Shown here piece by piece: positions 1-8,471 of a stretch of DNA of 64,000 bases. Location of the stretch: assembly GCA_026125795.1 (NCBI GenBank), contig JAHCKM010000001.1:2074600-2138599 (forward strand), written 5' to 3'. Position 1 is the first letter of the stretch. Each line of letters opens with the position of its first letter. The translations under genes were made by a program, and so were the position numbers. This stretch comes from Burkholderiaceae bacterium. GTDB lineage: Bacteria; Pseudomonadota; Gammaproteobacteria; Burkholderiales; Burkholderiaceae_C. The notes under the pieces were generated by a model. That model ran no database searches and was not told where the DNA came from. It saw only the letters and a list, made by a program, of their open reading frames with translations.

Positions 1-1600
1 GGTGGTGCAGCCACGTGTCGTCGTCGACGCCGTCGCCGATCTGCAGAAACACCAACAGGTTCTGCGCGCGCAGCTTGAGCTTGCCCTCGGGCCCGATGAA
101 GTGGAACGAGCGATCGTTCGGCAGCTCGCCTTCGACGTACTTGCGGTGGTGGCGCCGCTGCTGCGAGCGGCTCGGCTGCAGCTGCAGCCGGTGCAGCGCC
201 GGTCCGGCCGCCGCCAGCCACACCAGCGCTTGACCGGGCTGCAGGGCGGCAGTCTCGGGCGCCGGTTGCCCGGGCAGCGTCAGGCGGCGCCCGGTGGCGG
301 CCGCGAACGCCTGCACCGAACGCTCGGCTTCGCCGCCAACGACGATCAAGCCATTGATCCGCTGCAGCAGCGCAGGCGCCAGGACCTCAGGGTGCACGGT
401 GACGAAGATCACCCGGTCCAGGCGCGCGCCGAGCTCGCAGATTGCCGGCGGCAGCTCGCGGCCCAGCATGTGATGCGCCTCGTCGACCACCAGCACGTGC
501 GGCTGGCCGGTGCGCAGCCGGCGCTGCTCGATCAACGGCACCATCGCGGCGAAGAAGCGCGGCCTTTCCTCCAGCGGCAAGCCGAGCAGGTTGAACACGA
601 TGTTGCTGCCGGTGGCCAGCGCCTGCGTCACCTCGTCGAGCGACAGCGGGTTCTTCTGCGTGCCCACCACCACCGCGTGGGGCGCATCGAGATAGTCGCC
701 CTCGGGGTCGATCACGCAGAACGAATACTCCTTGTCGGCCAACTGCTCCAGCACCGCCTTGGCGGCCGTCGATTTGCCGCTGCCGGAGCGGCCGGTCACC
801 AGCAGCGACGCATGCAGCGGGTTGACACGCAGCGGCGCATCGTCGCTGACGTGGCCCAGCACGATCTCGTGGCGCGCGGACAGGCGCGCACGGCCCGCCA
901 GATCGTCGGCCAGCAGCTCGTCGATCAGCTCGCGCACGCCGGCATCGCGGCGGCCCTGCGTGACGATGTCGGCAGCCTCCTTGAGCGCCGGCAACGCATT
1001 GGCCACCGCCACGGCCACCTGGCAGCGCGCCAGCAGGGCGTGGTCGTTCTCGGCGTCGCCCACGCCGATCGCGTTGTGGCGCGACAGCTCGAGCGACTTC
1101 AACGCGGCATCGAGCCCGCTGGCCTTGTTGACGCCCGACGGCAGCACCATCACCGCGCCCTTGTTGAACACCACGCTCAGCTCGAGCCCCAGTTCGCGCA
1201 GCGCCTCCAGCACCGTGGTGTCGTGCGGCTCCCACGTGGCGACGATGGCACGCCCGACCGACAGCGGCTCCACATGGCGCCGTCGCAGCTCGTGCACGAG
1301 AGCCTGCGACGGTGCATCGCACAACAAGGTCTCCTCCGACGTGGCCGGCGTGAACAGCAGCGCGCCGTTTTCCGCCACCACGCGGTCGAACACATCCAGG
1401 CGCGCGAAGACGCGCCGCAGATCGTCGAGCTCGCGCCCGGTCACCAGCAGCAGGCGGCGGCCGCTGGCGGCCACGCGCTCGAGCGCGCCCACCATCGCGT
1501 CGGAAACAACGCCGTCGTGCGCGATCGTGCCGTCGAAATCGCAGCACAGCGCGAGGTAGCGGTGCAGGGCGGTCTTGTGGTTCTTGTGTTCAGGCGGCAT
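1..1600 (-). CDS. HAD-family phosphatase fused to HerA/DUF87-like P-loop ATPase (partial, C-terminus off window)
   Basis: The ATG at 1600 opens a frame that is still open at the left edge (about 533 codons visible). The N-terminal part is a HAD hydrolase: DFDGT at residues 21-25 gives the two catalytic Asp residues, and a GVGDAENDH motif near residue 180 is HAD motif IV, of the Cof/IIB type. From about residue 265 a second domain begins with Walker A GRSGSGKS (about 270-277) and a Walker B VVDEAHH near 370, resembling DUF87/HerA-type ATPases. The start codon overlaps the stop of the upstream YihY gene by 11 nt, so the two are probably translated together. The substrate of the phosphatase half and the role of the ATPase half cannot be read from sequence. 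Both domain calls rest on visible motifs; the fusion is in one uninterrupted frame. Confidence 0.85.
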   Translation of the reverse strand, partial: MPPEHKNHKTALHRYLALCCDFDGTIAHDGVVSDAMVGALERVAASGRRLLLVTGRELDDLRRVFARLDVFDRVVAENGALLFTPATSEETLLCDAPSQALVHELRRRHVEPLSVGRAIVATWEPHDTTVLEALRELGLELSVVFNKGAVMVLPSGVNKASGLDAALKSLELSRHNAIGVGDAENDHALLARCQVAVAVANALPALKEAADIVTQGRRDAGVRELIDELLADDLAGRARLSARHEIVLGHVSDDAPLRVNPLHASLLVTGRSGSGKSTAAKAVLEQLADKEYSFCVIDPEGDYLDAPHAVVVGTQKNPLSLDEVTQALATGSNIVFNLLGLPLEERPRFFAAMVPLIEQRRLRTGQPHVLVVDEAHHMLGRELPPAICELGARLDRVIFVTVHPEVLAPALLQRINGLIVVGGEAERSVQAFAAATGRRLTLPGQPAPETAALQPGQALVWLAAAGPALHRLQLQPSRSQQRRHHRKYVEGELPNDRSFHFIGPEGKLKLRAQNLLVFLQIGDGVDDDTWLHH

Positions 1601-2528
1601 GGTAGGTCTCGCGCCCGCGTGCCGATGGTTGCCGCGGCGCGGGTTCGTTGCCGCCGAGCGAACGCATCGAGCCGAAGGTCTTGGCGTACACCCAGGTGAA
1701 CTCGGCGCCGAGCAGGAAAATCTGCGCCGAGTAGTACACCCACAGGAACACCACGGCGATCGATCCCGCGGCGCCGAAGCCCGACGCGATGCCGGTCTTG
1801 CCAATGTACAGGCCGATCAGGAACTTGCCGACGCTGAACAGCACCGCGGTGGCCACCGCGCCCATCCACACGTCGTGCCAGCGCACCTTCACGCGCGGCA
1901 TTAGCTTGTAGATGAGCGCGAACACCGCGGTGGTCATGAACAGGCCCACCAGCTGGTTCACCGCTTGCAGCAACAACTCCCATTCGCCGAACACGCCGCC
2001 CCACCACTTGCCGAGCGCGGCGATCGCCGCGCTGAGCACGAGCGAGACCATCAGCAGGAACGCGATGCCGAGGATCATGCCGAACGACAGCAGGCGCGCG
2101 CGCAGCAGGCCCCACAAGCCGCTGGTGCCCTCGCGCGCCGGCGCGCGCCAGATGCGATCGAGGTCATCCTGCAGTTCGCCGAACACCGTGGTGGCGCCGA
2201 TCAGCAGTGTGACCACGCCCACCACCGTGCCGAGCACCCCGCGCTCGGGCTCGCGCAGGCTGTTGAGCATCTGTTCGATGGCCCGTGCCGACTCGGTGCC
2301 CACCAGCCCGGCGATCTGCTCGAACACCTCGCCGCGCGCCGCCTCCTCGCCGAACACCAGGCCGGTCACCGACACCACGATCAGCAGCATGGGTGCGAGC
2401 GAGAACACTGTGTAGTACGACAGCGCGGCGCCCATGCTCGGGGCATAGTCGCGCACCCAGGCGCCGGCCGCGGCTTTCACGAGGCCCCACCACTCGGCGA
2501 TGGAATGCAGGCGCATGGTATGCGGCAT
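1590..2528 (-). CDS. YihY/UPF0761 family inner-membrane protein (formerly 'RNase BN')
   Basis: A 312-residue protein with about six hydrophobic segments and the family's signature start (WVRDYAPSMGAALSYYTVFSLAP, residues about 23-45) and C-terminal FLWVYYSAQIFLLGAEF. These are typical of the YihY/UPF0761 family, which was once misnamed ribonuclease BN; its true function is unknown. I chose the ATG at 2528; a second in-frame ATG lies at 2516 and would remove only four residues. The last codons overlap the next gene (HAD-ATPase fusion) by 11 nt, which indicates an operon. Confidence 0.9.
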   Translation of the reverse strand: MPHTMRLHSIAEWWGLVKAAAGAWVRDYAPSMGAALSYYTVFSLAPMLLIVVSVTGLVFGEEAARGEVFEQIAGLVGTESARAIEQMLNSLREPERGVLGTVVGVVTLLIGATTVFGELQDDLDRIWRAPAREGTSGLWGLLRARLLSFGMILGIAFLLMVSLVLSAAIAALGKWWGGVFGEWELLLQAVNQLVGLFMTTAVFALIYKLMPRVKVRWHDVWMGAVATAVLFSVGKFLIGLYIGKTGIASGFGAAGSIAVVFLWVYYSAQIFLLGAEFTWVYAKTFGSMRSLGGNEPAPRQPSARGRETYHAA

Positions 2529-2596
2529 CAGCAAGCACCGTTCCCCATCGCGGGCACAGCGGTTGCCGCCTTTCCCGACACAGCCCTCAGCTTGCC

Positions 2597-2794
2597 GTGA
2601 CCACCGTCCCCGACCCGCCCCGTGACCCCGGGCGCCCGCCTGCGCCGGCACCGTCGCCGCCGGGCCAGTGGCCGGAAGACCCGCGCAGCGAAGAACCGGA
2701 GTTCGTCGACGAACCCGATCTGCCGGCCGGCGAGCCGAGCGGCCAGCCGACGCGCACGCCAAGCCTTCCTTGCACAAAGGAGCGCACGCCATGA
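2597..2794 (+). CDS. small proline-rich acidic ORF upstream of DUF3072 gene
   Basis: A GTG-initiated frame of 65 codons ends in an ATGA overlap with the next gene (stop 2792-2794, ATG 2791). The product is rich in Pro, Glu and Asp, with no signal peptide or membrane segment. The four-base overlap with a well-supported gene, and the fact that the DUF3072 Shine-Dalgarno (AAAGGA, 2776-2781) lies inside it, are the only arguments that it is translated. I recognise no family. It may be no more than the 5' leader of the DUF3072 message. Confidence 0.35.
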   Translation: MTTVPDPPRDPGRPPAPAPSPPGQWPEDPRSEEPEFVDEPDLPAGEPSGQPTRTPSLPCTKERTP

Positions 2795-3057
2795 CCGACA
2801 AACGCACGATCCAGCAGGCCGATGCAGGCAACATGCGAAAGGACCCGGACGACTGGGTGAGCGGCGACGAGCCCATGACCGGCGCCCAGAAGGCGTACCT
2901 CAAGACCTTGTGCGAACAGAGCCGTCAGCCGTTCGACGACACGCTGACCAAGGCGCAAGCCTCCAAGCGCATCGATGAGCTGCACCGGATGACGCGGCGC
3001 GACCAGGCGCCGGTCGTGGGGCGCGACGTTGCGGCCAACGGCGGCCCGCGCGCTTAG
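2791..3057 (+). CDS. DUF3072 domain protein
   Basis: An 88-residue soluble protein. The core MTGAQKAYLKTL...LTKAQASKRIDEL (about residues 30-65) matches the small DUF3072 family seen in many proteobacteria and actinobacteria, whose function is unknown. The start is fixed by AAAGGA at 2776-2781, ten bases before the ATG. The first 25 residues are polar and probably disordered. Confidence 0.85.
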   Translation: MTDKRTIQQADAGNMRKDPDDWVSGDEPMTGAQKAYLKTLCEQSRQPFDDTLTKAQASKRIDELHRMTRRDQAPVVGRDVAANGGPRA

Positions 3058-3136
3058 GGTCGCACCATTCGGTCGGTGCCCGATCGCCACAGCGCAGGCC
3101 GCCACGCGCGGCGCGCGCGGGCCGCCATGACCGCCT

Positions 3137-3946
3137 TCACTCCTTGAACCAGGCCAGCTGGGTGGTGCTGGCCAGCAGGCGGCCGTGCTTCGACCAGATC
3201 TGAGCCGTCTGGTCTCCAAAGTTGCGCCCGAAGGCCTGCGCATCGGCCACGCCGAGCACCGGCTCGTCGCCCTGCGCGGCAATCTCCTCGGCCGAGGCGT
3301 GGAAGTGCACCGTCATCGTCACGGTGCCTGCCGGCACCAGCGTGCCCCGCACCTGGAACACGCGCACGAAGAACACGTCGCACAGCGCCGCCAGCGACAG
3401 ATGGTCGAGCGGCCGTCGCGGGTGGTCGGCCACCCACAACAGCGAATGCGCGGGCTGCGGCGCGGCGAACGGTTGCGCCTGCAGTTGCATCGCACCGCGC
3501 ACGAAACGGAACTCGTAGCGCTGCAGCCATGGGAGGCGAGTGCCGGTGTCCATCGGCGGCAGCGCGTCGGGCGGCGGCGCATCAGGCATCTTCGCCGGCT
3601 GGTGGGCCCAGGTCTCGCGCCGCCACGCGCAGACTAGGCTTGCGGTCGCGGCGATGGTGCCGCCTTGCGTCAGCTCCATCGACACGTGGCGCACCGACTT
3701 GCCGCTGCGCACCTCGCGCACTTCGATCTGGAACTCGCCCGCGACGAGCGCCGCGCAGTAGTTGACCGTGAGCGCAACCGGCTCGACGCCGCCGGGCTGC
3801 TCGAGCATGGCGGCCTTCAGCAGCACGGCGGCGGTGGTGCCGCCGAACGGTCCAGCCATGTTCCAGTAGGCGGCGGGCGCTTGTCCGTTGTAGCGGCCCT
3901 GGCCGGCCGATACGAGTGCGCAGGCGATGTCGAAGGGATGATCCAT
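3137..3946 (-). CDS. thioesterase-superfamily (TesB-like, double hotdog) protein
   Basis: A 269-residue protein with two hotdog-like halves. The first half has WNMAGPFGGTTAAVLLKAA, close to the acyl-CoA thioesterase pattern around the helix of the hotdog fold; the second has SLAALCDVFFVRVF and TVTMTVHFHA, typical of the TesB-type C-terminal half. It is predicted to act on an acyl-CoA, but no substrate is evident and there is no pathway partner next to it. It is transcribed away from the GNAT gene at 4181. Start at ATG 3946 gives MDHPFDIA; longer in-frame extensions upstream look like non-coding translation. Confidence 0.8.
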   Translation of the reverse strand: MDHPFDIACALVSAGQGRYNGQAPAAYWNMAGPFGGTTAAVLLKAAMLEQPGGVEPVALTVNYCAALVAGEFQIEVREVRSGKSVRHVSMELTQGGTIAATASLVCAWRRETWAHQPAKMPDAPPPDALPPMDTGTRLPWLQRYEFRFVRGAMQLQAQPFAAPQPAHSLLWVADHPRRPLDHLSLAALCDVFFVRVFQVRGTLVPAGTVTMTVHFHASAEEIAAQGDEPVLGVADAQAFGRNFGDQTAQIWSKHGRLLASTTQLAWFKE

Positions 3947-4050
3947 GGCGGCGGATTGTTGCAGCGGCCGTCGGCCGCCACCGCTACGTCCGAGGTCAGA
4001 TGCCGTGTCGCGCTCGTGGTCTCGACCGGTGTTTCGTCGTCGAGCCCCGG

Positions 4051-4075
4051 CCAAACGGCCCGACGGCCGTTTTGG
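4051..4075. terminator. terminator-like hairpin in divergent gap
   Basis: AAACGGCC (4053-4060), loop CGAC, GGCCGTTT (4065-4072) followed by one more T. It is a perfect 8-bp stem with A/T ends on both sides, so it could terminate in either direction. It sits in the 234-nt gap between two divergent genes, where a terminator is not expected; no ORF on either side ends here. Confidence 0.4.
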
Positions 4076-4180
4076 CAGAATCCGTCGCATGAGTCCGCGC
4101 CCAGACTCGCTTCGTTCGCCACCCCCGGCTCCGAAGGAGCCCCTTCGTGGTTGCTGGGCACAGCGGCGGCTTCGGGTGAC

Positions 4181-4696
4181 ATGACGACCGAAGCCGTGAC
4201 CCTGCGCCTGGCCGATGCGGCCGATGCGGAGACGATCGCGCAGATGTCGCGCGACCTGATCGAGTCGGGGCTGGGTTGGCGCTATCGCGCCGACCGCGTG
4301 CGCCGTCTGATCGGCCGGCGCGACACCCTGGCGCTGGTGGCCTGTGGCCGCAGCGGCACCGTGGGATTCGGCGTGATGCAGTTTGACGACGAACATGCGC
4401 ACCTCACGCTGCTGGCGGTGCGGCCGTCGCACCAGCGCCAGGGCGTGGCGCGCCAGATCATGCAGTGGCTCCTGGAGTCGGCCCGTGTCGCCGGCATGGT
4501 GTCGGTGCACCTCGAACTGCGCGCCACCAACCGGCCGGCGCTGCATTTCTATCGCACGCTCGGCTTCGCGCAGACGTTGGTGCTGGCCGGCTACTACGAG
4601 CAGCGCGAGGCGGCGATCCGCATGATGGTTCTGCTGCGCGCGCCCGATGCGCAGCCGCCCGGCGACGACTGGCTGCAACGTGCCAGAAGAAGATGA
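4181..4696 (+). CDS. GNAT-family N-acetyltransferase
   Basis: A 171-residue protein. The acetyl-CoA binding motif A is visible as LAVRPSHQRQGVARQIM (about residues 78-94), followed by LELRATNRPALHFYRTLGF, the usual GNAT strand-helix with the catalytic-region Tyr. The N-terminal part fits the rest of the fold. The substrate is unknown. ATG 4181 is the first Met that gives a normal GNAT N-terminus; the sequence before it is GC-rich and hairpin-rich. It converges on the ferritin-like gene at 4741. Confidence 0.9.
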   Translation: MTTEAVTLRLADAADAETIAQMSRDLIESGLGWRYRADRVRRLIGRRDTLALVACGRSGTVGFGVMQFDDEHAHLTLLAVRPSHQRQGVARQIMQWLLESARVAGMVSVHLELRATNRPALHFYRTLGFAQTLVLAGYYEQREAAIRMMVLLRAPDAQPPGDDWLQRARRR

Positions 4697-4740
4697 TTCG
4701 AACCGGGCGGCGCGTTGCGCCGCCTGCTGTCCCCTTGCGC

Positions 4741-5286
4741 TCAACCAGCCATCCAGTCGCGCAACTCGTCGGCGTGTTCCTCCTCGACGGCGAGGATCTG
4801 CTCCAGCAGACGACGCGTGGTCGGATCCTTGTCGCCGATCAGCGCCACCATCTGCCGATAGGCCTCGATGGCCACGCGCTCGGCGATCAGGTTGGTGCGG
4901 ATCATGTCGTTCAGGTCTTGCGACTCGTCGTAGTCCGAGTGGCTGCGTTTCTGCAGCGTGGCGGGCTGGAAGTCGGGTTCGCCGCCGAGCTGCACGATCC
5001 GCTCGGCAATCTGGTCCGCGTGCGCCAGTTCCTCGTTGGCGTGCACCAGAAACTCCTCGGCGATCTTCGGCGAGTCGCGCCCGTGCGCGGTGAAGTGGTG
5101 GCGGCGGTAGCGCAGCACGCAGGTCAGTTCAGTGGCCAGCGCGTCGTTGAGCAGCCGCACGATGTCGTCGCGCCACGGGCCGTATGCGGGCGTGACGACG
5201 CCCTCGTCGCTGTGGCTCTTGGCGGCTTCAAGCGCTTGCGGGTCGAGTTGCAGGCGCTGCTCCGCGGGCTTGGCATCGGCTGGCAT
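4741..5286 (-). CDS. ferritin-like (bacterioferritin/Dps-type) diiron protein
   Basis: A 181-residue four-helix ferritin-like protein. Candidate metal ligands are Glu53 (ALATELTCVLRY), Glu86 with His89 (NEELAHADQ), Glu136 or Glu141 (LIAERVAIEAYRQM) and Glu168 to His171 (AVEEEHADEL): the E / ExxH / E / ExxH spacing of a diiron ferritin. About 35 residues precede helix 1, longer than in canonical bacterioferritin, as in the Dps-like bacterioferritins. Expected role is iron storage or oxidation that limits peroxide damage. It is a single-gene unit with no bacterioferritin-associated ferredoxin nearby. Confidence 0.88.
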   Translation of the reverse strand: MPADAKPAEQRLQLDPQALEAAKSHSDEGVVTPAYGPWRDDIVRLLNDALATELTCVLRYRRHHFTAHGRDSPKIAEEFLVHANEELAHADQIAERIVQLGGEPDFQPATLQKRSHSDYDESQDLNDMIRTNLIAERVAIEAYRQMVALIGDKDPTTRRLLEQILAVEEEHADELRDWMAG

Positions 5287-5417
5287 CGGGAATCCTCGCT
5301 GTGGTCGGCAATTGGGTAACGAGCAGCGTGTGCCCCATGTGCCGCGTGCACGATCGGTCGCCGGCGCGTCGGGCTGTCAGACGAGGCCGACGCGGCGCAG
5401 CTGCAGGGCGCGTCCGA

Positions 5418-5438
5418 CAGCCGATTTCCGATCGGCTG
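5418..5438. repeat. inverted repeat upstream of exported protein gene
   Basis: CAGCCGAT (5418-5425), 5-nt spacer, ATCGGCTG (5431-5438): a perfect 8-bp inverted repeat in the gap between the divergent ferritin-like and small exported-protein genes. It lacks a T-tract, so an operator or mRNA leader hairpin is as likely as a terminator. No regulator is adjacent. Confidence 0.4.
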
Positions 5439-5503
5439 ACAGGCGCCGCCCGGGCCGGCACGCTAACCTGACGCTTCGCCAGTCATGCAACGGAGGTTTG
5501 CCG

Positions 5504-5935
5504 ATGAACTCGAGAAACAACCTTGTGGCCGCGCTCGCAACGTGCGCGGCGCTCGCGTGCGTCGCGGTCCGGGCCCAGGAGTCCGAGATGGCCGTGCCGC
5601 CGGCGCCGCAGAACTACGGCGGCATCCAGGTGATCAACGGCGGGGTCGATCTCGACCAGGCCGATGCGATCAAGCGCATCCAGTCGCGTTATCCGTTGCG
5701 CGTGGAGATCAGCGGCCGCGGCGGCAACTACTACGTGGCAGATCGGCTCAGGTTGATCCAGCGCGGTGAGGTGTTGGCCGAGATCCCGGACGCCGGCCCC
5801 TGGCTGCTGCTGGATGTGCCGCCGGGTCGCTACACGCTGGCGGGCGACTTCGGCGGCACCGAGGTGCGACGCGACGTGATGGTGTCGACCGAGGGCGTGA
5901 AGGTGCCGATGGTCGTGCCTTCGAGCGTCGACTGA
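5504..5935 (+). CDS. small exported protein, carboxypeptidase-regulatory-like fold (function unknown)
   Basis: A 143-residue protein that starts with a signal peptide (basic MNSRNN, then a hydrophobic stretch, cleavage likely after VRAQ near residue 25). The mature part contains VEISGRGGNYYVADRLRLIQRGEVLAEIPD and PGRYTLAGDFGG, the look of a beta-sandwich 'carboxypeptidase regulatory-like' domain. A good Shine-Dalgarno (CGGAGG, 5491-5496) supports ATG 5504. It converges on the CoA ligase gene. I recognise no specific function; location is predicted to be periplasmic. Confidence 0.75.
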   Translation: MNSRNNLVAALATCAALACVAVRAQESEMAVPPAPQNYGGIQVINGGVDLDQADAIKRIQSRYPLRVEISGRGGNYYVADRLRLIQRGEVLAEIPDAGPWLLLDVPPGRYTLAGDFGGTEVRRDVMVSTEGVKVPMVVPSSVD

Positions 5936-5939
5936 CGTT

Positions 5940-7736
5940 TCAGGCCCGCACCACACGCGCGTCGCCGTCCGCATAGAGCGCCGTCACGTCGGCGGCGCGC
6001 CGCTCGAGAACCCGGCGCTGGTTGAGATAGCCCTTGTCGGTGATCTCGCCGGCGTCGGCGTTGGGCGGTTCGGCCAGCAGCATTGCCCGCGTCGGTACCT
6101 GCGAAGAGCCGCCCCCGCCGGCGCGCATGGCGGCCAGGCCTTCGCGCAGCACGGCCGTCTTCTGCTCGGCCGACATCCCTGCCGCCTGCGGCGACGGGAA
6201 GACCAGCAGGCCGATTTCCTCGCGATCGTGGCCGGCCACCACCACGTCGGCCGCCAGCGGGCTGAAAGCGCTGATCGCACGCAGGCGCAACGTGCCCACC
6301 GACACCCAGGTGCCGCTGCCGAGCTTGAAGTCCTCGGCCACGCGGCCATCGAAGGCCACGCCGAGCTCGGGGCGCGCGGCATCGACCAGACGGCCGGCGT
6401 CGCCGATCAGGTAGAAGCCTTCGTCGTCGAAGGCCTTGGCCGTCAGCTCAGGAGCGTTGCGGTAGCCCGGGAACACGTTGGGCCCTTTCACTCGCATCTC
6501 GAGCTTGCCGCCGTTGGGCACGAACTTCAGTTCCACGCCGGGCAGCGGGGCGCCGATACAGCCGGCGCGTTGAATGTGCCAGTGCACGCTGGTGTTGGCC
6601 GGCGCCGTCTCGGTGGCGCCCCACGACGAGGTGAACCACAGCGGGCGTTCGCGCACGCGGCGCGCCACGGCCTCGAGGCGCTCCCACGAGCTCTGCGGCA
6701 GCGCCGCGCCGGCGTAGAACACGCCTTCGAGCCGCTCGAAGAAGTCGCGCGCGAAGCCTTCGTCGTTCTCCAGGAACGGCAGCAGCATGTCGAAGCCGCG
6801 CGGCACGTTGAAATAGAAGTTGGGTTTCACGTCGCGCAGGTTGCGCACCGTCTTGTCGATCAGCCCCGGCGCGGGCCGGCCCTCGTCGATGGCCAGGCTG
6901 CCGCCGTGCGCCAGCACCATGTTGAAGTTGTGGTTCGCGCCGAAGGTGTGGCTCCACGGCAGCCAGTCGAGCAGGTGCAGCGGATGGTGTTCAAGAAACG
7001 GCCACACCTGCTTCATCTGTTGCTGGTTGGCGGTGAGCATGCGGTGCGTGTTGATGGCCACTTTCGGCGTGCCGGTGGAGCCGCTGGTGAGCAGCAGCTT
7101 GGCCGTGTCGTCGGGGCGGATCGCCTCGAACGCGCGCTGCACCGCGGACGTCTCTCGCACATCGAGCAGTTGCTCGAAGCGCAGCGCGCCTTCGAACTGC
7201 CCCGCATGGTCGCTGAACACCACCGGCGTTTGCCCGCCCCAGGCCCGGATGGCCGCGCCGTACACACCCGGCTCGGCGGCGTAGACCAGCGCCGGATCGA
7301 GCGTTTCGAGGATGCCGCGGATCTTGCCGGTGTCTTTGGTCAGGCGGCAGTAGGCGCTCGACACCGTGCACAGCGGCCGGCCGATGTGCTGGCAGGCGAG
7401 CGCGAGCAGCGCGTGGTCGACCGAGTTGTCCGACAGCACGACCACGGGCTTGCCCGCCGGCAGCTGCATGTCGAGCAGCGCCTGGCCGATGCGGCCCGCC
7501 TGCTCGCGCACCTGCGCGTAGCTCAAGCGGCGCCAACCGCCGGCGGCGTCGCGCTCGGCCAAGAACGGTGCGGCGGGCGTCCTGGCGGCCCATTGCTCGA
7601 GCCACTCACCGACGCAGCGCGCATGCGAGCGCAGCGGCTCGGGATGCCTGAGCACGAAGCTGCCGTCGCTGCGCGCGACGCGTTGCGTCAGTGCGGGGGC
7701 CAGGGCGGAAGGATCGCCAAACAGCGCGATGGTCAT
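5940..7736 (-). CDS. feruloyl-CoA synthase-like acyl-CoA ligase
   Basis: A 598-residue AMP-forming ligase. The adenylation P-loop LLLTSGSTGTPKVAI lies near residues 217-231 and FTSSWGATETAPA is the A5 motif. The overall length, the DWLPWSHTFG segment and the terminal region KLGSGTWVSVGTLR match feruloyl-CoA synthases rather than benzoate-CoA ligases. The reaction would be a hydroxycinnamate or related aryl acid + ATP + CoA to aryl-CoA. It is the last gene of the leftward run that begins with benzoate-CoA ligase, 21 nt after the LivF-like ATPase. Start ATG 7736 follows GGAGA. No feruloyl-CoA hydratase/lyase is in the window, so the true substrate is uncertain. Confidence 0.85.
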   Translation of the reverse strand: MTIALFGDPSALAPALTQRVARSDGSFVLRHPEPLRSHARCVGEWLEQWAARTPAAPFLAERDAAGGWRRLSYAQVREQAGRIGQALLDMQLPAGKPVVVLSDNSVDHALLALACQHIGRPLCTVSSAYCRLTKDTGKIRGILETLDPALVYAAEPGVYGAAIRAWGGQTPVVFSDHAGQFEGALRFEQLLDVRETSAVQRAFEAIRPDDTAKLLLTSGSTGTPKVAINTHRMLTANQQQMKQVWPFLEHHPLHLLDWLPWSHTFGANHNFNMVLAHGGSLAIDEGRPAPGLIDKTVRNLRDVKPNFYFNVPRGFDMLLPFLENDEGFARDFFERLEGVFYAGAALPQSSWERLEAVARRVRERPLWFTSSWGATETAPANTSVHWHIQRAGCIGAPLPGVELKFVPNGGKLEMRVKGPNVFPGYRNAPELTAKAFDDEGFYLIGDAGRLVDAARPELGVAFDGRVAEDFKLGSGTWVSVGTLRLRAISAFSPLAADVVVAGHDREEIGLLVFPSPQAAGMSAEQKTAVLREGLAAMRAGGGGSSQVPTRAMLLAEPPNADAGEITDKGYLNQRRVLERRAADVTALYADGDARVVRA

Positions 7737-7757
7737 CGGAGTCTCCAACAAGTGCGT

Positions 7758-8471
7758 CTAAACGCCGAGGTAGCGGCCGAGCTCGGGGCTGTCGCGCAAT
7801 GCCGCGGCATCGCCCTGGATCACGATCTGGCCTTTCTGCAGCACTACCAGCGAGTCGGCATGCGTGGCCACCTTGCGGTAGTCGCGGTCGACGATCAAGG
7901 TGGCGATGCCGGCCTCGCGGATGCGCGCGATCACGCGCCAGATCTCGGCCACGATCAGCGGCGCCAGCCCTTCGGTGGCCTCGTCGAGGATCACCACGTC
8001 GGGGTGCGTCATCAGCACACGGCCGATCGACAACATCTGCTGCTCGCCGCCGGACAACTGGCCGCCCAGATGATGCAGGCGTTCGGCCAGGCGCGGAAAG
8101 GTCTGCAGCACGCGCTCGAGCGTCCAGTCGCTGCGGCCGTCGCGGCCGGGGCGCGCCGCCATCACGAGGTTCTCGCGCACGCTCAGGTTGGGGAACACGC
8201 CGCGGCCCTCGGGTACATAGCCGATGCCGGCGCGCGCCACCTCGTGGGGCCGCGCGTGAGAGAGATCCCGGCCGCCGATCGCGATGCGGCCCGAGCGACG
8301 CGCCACATGGCCGAGCAGCGTGCGGATCAGCGTGGTCTTGCCCATGCCGTTGCGCCCGAGCAGGCCCACGGTCTGGCCGCGCGCCACGCGCAGGCCCACG
8401 CCGTGCAGCACGTGGCTCGACTCGTACCAGGCGTGCAGGTCCTGCGCGTCGATCAGCAGCTCGGCACTCAC
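7758..8471 (-). CDS. livF: ABC importer ATP-binding protein, LivF type
   Basis: A 237-residue ATPase of the branched-chain-amino-acid/aromatic-acid importer family. Walker A is GRNGMGKT, the signature is LSGGEQQML and Walker B is VVILDEATEG. After Walker B the usual LivF ILLVEQN is replaced by TLIVDRD, a variant that I associate with aromatic-acid importers of this family (from memory). It starts at GTG 8471, overlapping the livG stop by four bases (GTGA). In this operon it most likely energises uptake of benzoate or a related acid rather than leucine. Confidence 0.88.
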   Translation of the reverse strand: MSAELLIDAQDLHAWYESSHVLHGVGLRVARGQTVGLLGRNGMGKTTLIRTLLGHVARRSGRIAIGGRDLSHARPHEVARAGIGYVPEGRGVFPNLSVRENLVMAARPGRDGRSDWTLERVLQTFPRLAERLHHLGGQLSGGEQQMLSIGRVLMTHPDVVILDEATEGLAPLIVAEIWRVIARIREAGIATLIVDRDYRKVATHADSLVVLQKGQIVIQGDAAALRDSPELGRYLGV

